A DNA stretch of 64,000 nt from Duganella alba (GTDB lineage: Bacteria; Pseudomonadota; Gammaproteobacteria; Burkholderiales; Burkholderiaceae_D). The number at the start of each line of letters is the position of its first letter. The first letter of the stretch is position 1. The notes beneath the pieces were generated by a model that ran no database searches, was not told the origin of the DNA, and was given only the letters and a program-made list of their open reading frames with translations. The stretch spans positions 81,814 to 145,813 of the forward strand of contig NZ_WKJN01000015.1 of NCBI RefSeq assembly GCF_009674495.1, written 5' to 3'. This document shows, piece after piece, positions 7,554 through 14,349 of this stretch. The translations under genes and the position numbers were made by a program.

Positions 7554-9907
7554 TGACGATCAAATCCACTTCCCGCCGCAACGTGCTGCGCGGCGCCAGC
7601 GCCGCTGCCATGGGCAGTCTGATGCTGCCGCTGTCCACCCAGGCCGCCGCCCGCTTCACCATCAGCGACACCGACTTCATGCTCGATGGCCAGCGCCTGC
7701 AAATCCGCTGCGGCGAAATGCACTTCGCCCGCGTGCCGCGCGAATACTGGCAGCACCGCCTGAAAGCCATCAAGGCCATGGGCTTGAATACCGTATGCGC
7801 CTACCTGTTCTGGAACTACCACGAATGGCGCGAAGGCCGCTACGACTGGGCGGGACAGCGCGACGCCGCCGAGTTCTGCAAGCTCGCCCAGCAGGAAGGC
7901 CTGTGGGTCATCCTGCGTCCCGGTCCCTACGCGTGCGCCGAGTGGGAAATGGGCGGCCTGCCATGGTGGCTGCTGAAGAAACCGGGCGACGCCTTCCTGC
8001 GCACGCGCGACGCCAACTTCGTGCAGCCGGCGCGCCGCTACATGAAGGAAGTCGGCCGCGTGCTCGGTCCGCAGCAGATCACACACGGCGGTCCGATACT
8101 GATGGTGCAGGTGGAGAACGAGTACGGCTTCTTCGGCGAAGACCTGGCCTATATGCGCGAGATGAAAAGCATGCTGCAGGACGCGGGCTTCGACGTGCCG
8201 CTATTCCAGTGCAATCCGACCAACGCGGTGGTCAAGTCGCATATCGACGGCTTGTTCAACGTGGTCAATTTCGGCAGCGATCCGGCGGCCGGCTTCAAGG
8301 TGCTGGACCAGGTGCAGAAAGGCCCGCGCATGTGCGGCGAATACTATTCCGGCTGGTTCGACACCTGGGGCGCGCCGCACCGGCGCGGCTCCGCCAACGG
8401 CGCCGTGGCCGACATCCAGGCCATGTTGAAGGCCAACGGCTCGTTCAGCCTGTACATGGCGCACGGCGGCACCAGCTTCGGCCTGTGGGGCGGCTGCGAC
8501 CGTCCCTTCCGTCCCGACACCAGCAGCTACGATTACGACGCGCCGATCAGCGAAGCCGGATGGACCGGCGAAAAATTCCAGGCCTACCGCGACGGCATCA
8601 AGCCTTTTCTGCCGGCCGGCGAAACGCTGCCGCCGCCACCGCCGAAAAATTCCGTCATCGCCATCAAGCCGTTTGCGCTGAAACAGTCCTGCACCGTGGC
8701 CAGCGCGCTGCCCGCGAACGGCATGCGCGTGGCGTCGCCGCAACCGATCGAACAGTACGACATCAGCCGGGGACTGGTCTCCTACCGCGTGACGCTGCCT
8801 GCCGGCCCGGCCGGCACGCTGGAAGCAGCCAAGGTGCGCGACCTGGCCTGGGTCAGCATCGACGGTAAACAGGTCGGCACCATGGACACGCGCTACCGCC
8901 GCTTCAGCATCGACCTGCCGGCGCGCAGCAAACCGGCGACGCTGGAGATACTGCTGTACACCATCGCTCGCGTCAACTTCGGCGTAGAGATCCACGACCG
9001 CAAAGGCCTGCATGGACCGGTCACGCTCAACGGCCAGCCGGTGGAAAACTGGGACATCCGCGCCATCGACTTCGACGCCGACGGCGTGCTGCCGCCGCTG
9101 ACGTGGAAGACCGGCCGCGCGCAAGGCGCCGCCTTCTGGCGCGGCAGCTTCGACGTGACACAAGCCGACGACACCTTCCTCGACATGTCAGGCTGGGGCC
9201 AGGGCATCGTCTGGGTTAACGGGCGCTGCCTGGGACGCTACTGGAGCATCGGCCCGACGCAGACCATGTACCTGCCCGGCCCATGGATCAAGCGCGGACA
9301 GAACGAAGTGGTGGTGCTGGACCTGACCGGCCCGCGCAGCGCCCGTATCGCCGGCCTGACCGCGCCTATCCTCGACCAGCTACATCCGGAACTGGATCTG
9401 GCGCGTCCGCCAAGCAAGGTCAAACCGGCACTGGACGCCATCAAGCCGGTGCACGAAGGCGAGTTCGCGCGCGGCGGCGCCGTGCAGGACGTGACCTTCG
9501 CACATCCGGCCAGGTGCCGCCAGTTCTGCCTAGAATCGCTGGATGCCTGGGACGGCAAGCAGTACGCCGCCGTGGCCGAACTGTCGCTGCTGGGCGTGGA
9601 CGGCAAGCCGCTCAACCAGTCCAACTGGACCATCGCCTACGCCAGCAGCGAGGAAGCCACCAAGGAAGACGGGGGCGCCCTCAACGCCATCAACGGCCAG
9701 GCCACCGACCACTGGCACACCGCCTACAGCGGCAAGGCCGCGACGGCGCCAGGCAGCAAGCACCCGCATCGCCTCATCATCGATCTAGGCGCCGAAGCCA
9801 CCGTGGCCGGCCTGCGCTACACCCCACGCCAAGGCCCGGAAGGAGTCACCGGCCGCATCAAGCACTACCGCGCCTACGTCGGCGATCACCTGGTAAAGGA
9901 AAACTGA
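7553..9907 (+). CDS. beta-galactosidase, GH35, Tat-exported, with C-terminal discoidin-like module
   Basis: The 784-residue enzyme starts with a Tat signal (TSRRNVLRGASAAAMG). The GH35 barrel is clear. RPGPYACAEWEMGGLPWW lies at 122-139. ILMVQVENEYG is at 182-192, with E190 the expected acid/base. MCGEYYSGWFDTWG is at 260-273, with E263 the expected nucleophile. Two jelly-roll regions follow, including LDMSGWGQGIVWVNGRCLGRYW. The last 150 residues resemble an F5/8-type-C module (HPHRLIIDLG, then GLRYTPRQ), probably sugar-binding. GH35 enzymes release terminal beta-galactose from plant galactans, including arabinogalactan side chains. It is last in the glycan operon and converges with the PAAR gene at the T6SS island border. 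Confidence 0.93.
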   Translation: MTIKSTSRRNVLRGASAAAMGSLMLPLSTQAAARFTISDTDFMLDGQRLQIRCGEMHFARVPREYWQHRLKAIKAMGLNTVCAYLFWNYHEWREGRYDWAGQRDAAEFCKLAQQEGLWVILRPGPYACAEWEMGGLPWWLLKKPGDAFLRTRDANFVQPARRYMKEVGRVLGPQQITHGGPILMVQVENEYGFFGEDLAYMREMKSMLQDAGFDVPLFQCNPTNAVVKSHIDGLFNVVNFGSDPAAGFKVLDQVQKGPRMCGEYYSGWFDTWGAPHRRGSANGAVADIQAMLKANGSFSLYMAHGGTSFGLWGGCDRPFRPDTSSYDYDAPISEAGWTGEKFQAYRDGIKPFLPAGETLPPPPPKNSVIAIKPFALKQSCTVASALPANGMRVASPQPIEQYDISRGLVSYRVTLPAGPAGTLEAAKVRDLAWVSIDGKQVGTMDTRYRRFSIDLPARSKPATLEILLYTIARVNFGVEIHDRKGLHGPVTLNGQPVENWDIRAIDFDADGVLPPLTWKTGRAQGAAFWRGSFDVTQADDTFLDMSGWGQGIVWVNGRCLGRYWSIGPTQTMYLPGPWIKRGQNEVVVLDLTGPRSARIAGLTAPILDQLHPELDLARPPSKVKPALDAIKPVHEGEFARGGAVQDVTFAHPARCRQFCLESLDAWDGKQYAAVAELSLLGVDGKPLNQSNWTIAYASSEEATKEDGGALNAINGQATDHWHTAYSGKAATAPGSKHPHRLIIDLGAEATVAGLRYTPRQGPEGVTGRIKHYRAYVGDHLVKEN

Positions 9908-9917
9908 AAGCGGACTA

Positions 9918-9976
9918 GCGACAAGGCTGCGCTCAGATTGAGGAGATCAACTTGGCTCCGCACGCAGCCTTGTCGC
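9918..9976. repeat. 14-bp perfect inverted repeat at the operon/island border
   Basis: GCGACAAGGCTGCG at 9918-9931 is mirrored exactly by CGCAGCCTTGTCGC at 9963-9976, with 31 bases between. The right arm lies inside the last codons of the PAAR gene; the left arm is just past the GH35 stop. It could act as a bidirectional transcription stop for the two convergent operons, though neither arm is followed by a T run. Alternatively it is a recombination scar. Confidence 0.5.
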
Positions 9977-10190
9977 CGTCGTAAGCAACAGCCTTGCCGT
10001 GATGATGTCGATCGCTGGCCGCCACCTGTATCGGGAAGTTGCCTTTACATTGCGGACAGACGGTCATATCGCCATCCACAGCGATGGGCTTTCCCAGCGC
10101 TTTGAAATCATTGGCCGCAGAGACCACTTTACCTCCGTGCGACGTTGAGTCACCTAGACGAATGACGCCCTTCCCCTGACTGTTTTTCAT
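9933..10190 (-). CDS. PAAR-domain protein (T6SS spike tip)
   Basis: This 85-residue protein has the PAAR pattern: a Gly-rich N-terminus (GVIRLGDSTSHGGKV), MTVCPQCKG in the middle and KAVAYDGDKAACG at the end, giving the His/Cys set that binds the single zinc at the tip. PAAR proteins cap the VgrG trimer of the type VI secretion spike and sharpen it, often carrying effectors. This one is a bare tip with no fused toxin. It is the last gene of the island, 25 bases after the DUF6708 remnant, and should assemble with the VgrG encoded at 14350-16995. Confidence 0.9.
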   Translation of the reverse strand: MKNSQGKGVIRLGDSTSHGGKVVSAANDFKALGKPIAVDGDMTVCPQCKGNFPIQVAASDRHHHGKAVAYDGDKAACGAKLISSI

Positions 10191-10215
10191 GTGGTCCCTC
10201 CGTCGCGCTTCTCAA

Positions 10216-11301
10216 TTAGTTACCAGGAGCGACTTCTGCTCGCCAAAGCTCGGCGTTCTTGAAGCTATCTTCCTCGCCATACCAGTTCGGCGTCTTGCTG
10301 CGTGGGTCCGAGGGATACGTTTGCGTTTTGTGCGCCTGTGACGTAGCGGCCCACCCGACGGGCATATCGCCAACCGGTTGCTGATATGGATCATCAGCGG
10401 GCACATGGCAAAGCGCTTTTATTTCCGGTGGCCAGATCGGCGCCCGGCAGGTCGCAAGCGACGACACACGCAGAAAAGTAAGCCAAATAAAGAAAGGCAT
10501 GAAGGCTATTCGCAAAGATGCACTCAGCCCAAACCCCACCTCGTACATACAATACAGAAATGACTCAAAGAGATTTTCGCGCTCAGTCAGAAAAAGCAAG
10601 GGCTTGGGCAGTTCAGCAGGGCCGTGATTCATATACCAGCACCAGTAGTTCCATTGGCAGAGCAAATCATTCATGCCGTCAAGCCCGTCCCACTCCCTGC
10701 CAATGGCGAAGCCGCCCAATACCTTGCCATTTGAATCAAGCTGATATTAGCGAATGTGATAGCTATCCGAATGGTCAGTATTCTGCCTGCCACGATGAAC
10801 ACAAAATACAGTATCGTCGGTCCACGGTACCTCCACTGTGAGGTCGCCAAGTTTATACGCTGCAAAGAATCGTCGTCGCCGAATGGCGAAAATTTTCTGT
10901 TCAATTCGATGGAACCGAATTGGCCGCCGGGTCAAGGAGAAGACTTCATCTCGACCGAATTTGACGCATACGTAGCCAAATCCGATGGCAGCAGCACCAA
11001 ATTGGAAGATACCAAGTGCAAGCATAAATTCCCAGTCCCCTGAGCAAGAGTCATAGAGAAAAAAAATGGCAAAAATCAAAAATACCACTGAAAAAAAAGC
11101 CGCAGTAAAAGTACCTCCTGCAAGCCATTGCCTCATCATCTGCGGCTGTTCGCTGACGTCCATAAAAACAGAATTAATCCTATGTACAGTGGCGCTATCC
11201 TTGTATTCAGGGGCAACACATCCCGTAATTGGCAGGCGGTGTTTGGCATCCCAATCAGGAATCGGCCGGCCTATTTTGATCTTAAAAACCCGCTCGTCCA
11301 T
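10216..11301 (-). pseudogene. DUF6708-type membrane protein interrupted by one in-frame TAA
   Basis: Two open stretches, 11301-10747 (184 codons) and 10746-10216, are in the same frame and separated only by the TAA at 10749-10747. Across the stop the reading continues sensibly (DSYHIR, stop, YQLDSNGKVLGGF). The first part has two hydrophobic segments near residues 60-80 and 90-110, then FSLTRRPIRFHRIEQKIF. The second part ends the domain with IWPPEIKALCHVPADDP. Together about 361 codons match the length and layout I expect of DUF6708 proteins, which are found beside T6SS vgrG/PAAR genes. Their role is not established; immunity or accessory functions are suggested. The gene is probably inactive, unless the stop is a sequencing error or read through. 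Confidence 0.65.
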
Positions 11302-11343
11302 TTAATATCCCCAGGTATACGGTAACGCGTCTACCATCCCCAC

Positions 11344-12948
11344 TTATTCTGCATATGGCGTTTCGGAGCCGCGAAACAATCGACGATAACGCCAATATCC
11401 CGTTGGCTCCACAAGCTGCTCGCGGAAGCCGGCAATAGAATCATGCACAAAATCATCAAAGAATTTTGCGACAGAAGAAGAAACCTTCGGATGAGCGACC
11501 ACCCTTCGTCTAAGCTCGGGCGCCTCAGGTTCTAGAACGTATAAATTGGCCTGGTTTCTGTCACGATCATAAGGTCGTTTCTTTTTGAGGACGTCGAATG
11601 ACAATAGGGCATTCATTGAAAGTTGTTCATCGGCCGCACAAAACTGCCGATTTGATGCAATCAAAAGGCGACGATGATCAGGATTTGCTTTTGCGACCTG
11701 GCCGGTTTTTTCAAATTCTTTCCTTACCTGCCAACGCCACGACAGGTAAGGTAGCATCCAATCACCTAATGACCTCGGTTCCCCTGTTGAGGTATCGATA
11801 AAATTCTCAAATGCCATAAGCAAGTCATGATGAATTGAAAAATTTACGGTACTCCGGCTTTTTGATAGCGGCACCCCTGCGGCAAGTGCGCAATCGTAAA
11901 GATGATTTAGGGTAATCTGCGAGAGCTTTAGCGAATCATCTGGAGACACGCCGAGCTCCCCAGGTTCATATCCGCCACCAACGTCGCTGTGTGATCCTGG
12001 ATAGGCAAACTCCAGACAATTCGAAGGTAGCTCTCGATTAAATAACACCGTGTCTAACGGAAAATTCTTGCGAAGTTCATGCATCGCAATTAAGTGAACG
12101 CAATTTTCCACATTGGGAAGAATCCGCATAACCTCCGGCGTAGCCCAATTAGCATGGCCTCCCGTAGAACGCAGGCGATCATTTTTAATGCCTTCAACTA
12201 TGCCCACAGACGCGACAGTATCCATTAAACCTAAGAAGCGAAAGCGGCAAGGAATGTCAGCCAACCCGGTCCGAGTCAGAAAATCATTCAGCCAATGACA
12301 GAATACTCGCGCCTCCGTAGCCCCGCGAGAAAAGCCAAAGATATCCAGAACACACTCGCATACTGTGGCCGTGCGCTTAGACTTCATCCGGGCTTTTATG
12401 CTATCTATACAGACAGTCAAGAATGGTCCCCTGAGCGCTCCGTCATCTGCGACCAGACTATCAGTCAGGCCTACGCTTCGAAGCAATTTTTTATCCCCCT
12501 TTGAGGGGCTATTAGTACAGAGCGCCGTAATCATCGCAGCCGAAAAGATTTCGGTGCCGAATAGTCCCCTGTGCAAAGCATTGAAAACTCGCAGCAGCGC
12601 AACCATGATGCGGGAGTCGCCGCCTCGGGCAAAAGCGCTTCCAAACACACTTTCTGTGACTTCATTGATTAGTGCAAAGGGCTTACCTAGCCCTGGGATG
12701 TACACTGCATGGGTGCCCTTTTCGGGTATATGAGGATAAGCTTCATAAAGCCGTGCCACATTGGAATGACCTTTCTTGTTTTTGTGTAGGTATAAGCTAT
12801 TACCCGTGCCATCAAAGAAAATTCCTATCTGAATAGCTATTTCGCAAGCAGAGGCATTGGCGTATTGAGCAGGTTTGGACGGCTTCAGATATTCCACTGG
12901 AGCAGTTCGCGTAGCTCTGAATTTCCCGTTTGATTGCATCATCTCCAT
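11344..12948 (-). CDS. tle1: DUF2235 phospholipase effector of T6SS (Tle1 family)
   Basis: The 534-residue protein carries the alpha/beta-hydrolase DUF2235 domain. IGIFFDGTGNSLY starts near residue 41. The nucleophile elbow is FGFSRGATEA with S207. LMDTVASVG holds the likely catalytic Asp (D243), and PGSHSDVGGGY supplies the conserved His/Asp (H320, D322). Tle1 proteins are antibacterial phospholipases delivered by the T6SS spike into the target periplasm, where they attack membrane phospholipids. There is no signal peptide, as expected for cargo. Its start overlaps the DUF3304 gene by 10 bases, and the DUF4123 adaptor and VgrG genes stand upstream, so this is the main toxin of the island. 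Base composition is AT-rich relative to the chromosome. Confidence 0.9.
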   Translation of the reverse strand: MEMMQSNGKFRATRTAPVEYLKPSKPAQYANASACEIAIQIGIFFDGTGNSLYLHKNKKGHSNVARLYEAYPHIPEKGTHAVYIPGLGKPFALINEVTESVFGSAFARGGDSRIMVALLRVFNALHRGLFGTEIFSAAMITALCTNSPSKGDKKLLRSVGLTDSLVADDGALRGPFLTVCIDSIKARMKSKRTATVCECVLDIFGFSRGATEARVFCHWLNDFLTRTGLADIPCRFRFLGLMDTVASVGIVEGIKNDRLRSTGGHANWATPEVMRILPNVENCVHLIAMHELRKNFPLDTVLFNRELPSNCLEFAYPGSHSDVGGGYEPGELGVSPDDSLKLSQITLNHLYDCALAAGVPLSKSRSTVNFSIHHDLLMAFENFIDTSTGEPRSLGDWMLPYLSWRWQVRKEFEKTGQVAKANPDHRRLLIASNRQFCAADEQLSMNALLSFDVLKKKRPYDRDRNQANLYVLEPEAPELRRRVVAHPKVSSSVAKFFDDFVHDSIAGFREQLVEPTGYWRYRRLFRGSETPYAE

Positions 12949-13538
12949 GTATTCCTCCGATGGTCCATCTGCTTCTCTTCAGCAGCCGTAAACATTTTCG
13001 CAATAGGTCGCCCGGCTGTCGCCAATGCTCCCCCCTCTGTCGGTCCATATGACACAGGGTGATCGGGGCTGATGACTGAAAAAGGCGTAGTCAATACTCG
13101 AACCTGGCCGTTCGGAAAAAAATGAACGTACAAGCTATAAACCTCTGAGTATTTTTCAACGGGAACCTTTGCGATATACATGGCCCTGGCCTTAACGCTT
13201 CGATAGTTTCCGGCCTCTATTTCTAAACGATCAGCGTGCGACCAATCTTCCACTCTCCACCGAACCTCCACGAGCAGGCCGGGCCGCCAACGCCGAGGGA
13301 TCATGATGCAACACATTTCACCACTCCCGCCTCCTTCGCGTTGCACGCCTGTGCCGCCGTATTTGTTAATATAAAATTCTGGTATCAGGTAATCCGGTCC
13401 GAGATGGTGCACACCAATCACTACCGTTGCCAAATACTCGTCTTCCTCAGAGGAAAAGAAGAATGTCCTCCCTGAAATCACAAGAGTTACGCCCAGTGTG
13501 CAAAGGATAAATGCTCGTAACCCTATTTTTATCATCAT
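12939..13538 (-). CDS. DUF3304 protein, probable periplasmic immunity to the Tle1 effector
   Basis: The 199-residue product has one N-terminal hydrophobic segment (IGLRAFILCTLGVTLVIS), either signal or anchor. The DUF3304 pattern follows: a region ending in GGTGVQREGGGSGEMCC, then IPRRWRPGLLVEVRWRVEDW. DUF3304 proteins are recurrently encoded beside tle1 lipases, and the export signal fits neutralising a lipase that acts from the periplasmic side. The gene overlaps the adaptor gene by 4 bases (ATGA) and the effector gene by 10, so toxin and antidote are co-translated. The family assignment rests on the CC-IP-x-x-W motif and on context. Confidence 0.78.
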   Translation of the reverse strand: MMIKIGLRAFILCTLGVTLVISGRTFFFSSEEDEYLATVVIGVHHLGPDYLIPEFYINKYGGTGVQREGGGSGEMCCIMIPRRWRPGLLVEVRWRVEDWSHADRLEIEAGNYRSVKARAMYIAKVPVEKYSEVYSLYVHFFPNGQVRVLTTPFSVISPDHPVSYGPTEGGALATAGRPIAKMFTAAEEKQMDHRRNTWR

Positions 13539-14347
13539 CTGCCCCCACCAGAATGATGACTTGCCAGGCGATGCAGATCCCTGCGGCGACTGGCGACATC
13601 GGATTGCTCTAGCACCTGCTGTAAGCCAGGGTGACGCAGCAGACTTCCCTTTGTCTCAAAAACGTCGCGAGCAAATAGCAATAAATCTGTGTTTTCTTCA
13701 AGGCCTGCCGACAACCACATCTGCCGCACTCGCTCGGCATCACAATGTGCCTGCATGGTCGAATATTCTGAATCGTGCTCCGGCCGTATCTTGCGCAAGT
13801 TCGCCAGCAATTGGTCTGCGCCAAAAGCCTCTCTGAGAGAATTAATTTGGCAATCGCTTAGTATCAAAGGGGACCTTAACGTCGATTGAGCCCTGGAGAC
13901 GGGCAATGACTTTAGCTTTCCATCACGGTCGTGTATTTTCCAGCTGTCAACAGGCGCAACGAGCGACGCCCATTGCTCGTTGGTGAGAAGAATAGAGAGT
14001 GCAGATAACACCAAGCAATCGGCAAACCTCAACGTTAGCTCTGCGCCGCCGGCAGCCAAAACATAAATGAACTGACGGAGGTGTGTCTGCAATTCCGCCA
14101 ACGATAGCTCTGTCTCGATGAACGAAATTCCCAACTGTGGTAATTGAGCATTAACTAGTGTCATCATTGCGTCGATTCGAGAGCACTGCAATGCGCGCTC
14201 CACATGAATCAGTACCGGACTGATTGATATTGCATCTCGCTCGTATATCGCAGCAATCCAACTTGGCTTACGGCGCTTCTTTGTCCACGGCTTGTGTTTC
14301 TGGTACCCAATCAGAGTTGTGTCGATAAGAATGTACGACGAGGTCAT
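13535..14347 (-). CDS. DUF4123 effector-loading adaptor (Tap/TEC type)
   Basis: The 270-residue cytoplasmic protein starts SSYILIDTTLIG, and its middle LRFADCLVLSALSILLTNEQW plus later segments fit DUF4123 T6SS adaptors, which bind an effector and load it on the tip of the cognate VgrG. Position supports this strongly: it begins 2 bases after the VgrG stop and precedes the immunity and effector genes. Similarity to the family is moderate by eye; the N-terminal DUF4123 strand-helix pattern is clear, the C-terminal third is not. Cys and Trp content and AT-rich codons match the effector gene, so it probably travelled with it. Confidence 0.75.
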   Translation of the reverse strand: MTSSYILIDTTLIGYQKHKPWTKKRRKPSWIAAIYERDAISISPVLIHVERALQCSRIDAMMTLVNAQLPQLGISFIETELSLAELQTHLRQFIYVLAAGGAELTLRFADCLVLSALSILLTNEQWASLVAPVDSWKIHDRDGKLKSLPVSRAQSTLRSPLILSDCQINSLREAFGADQLLANLRKIRPEHDSEYSTMQAHCDAERVRQMWLSAGLEENTDLLLFARDVFETKGSLLRHPGLQQVLEQSDVASRRRDLHRLASHHSGGGR

Positions 14348-14349
14348 GA

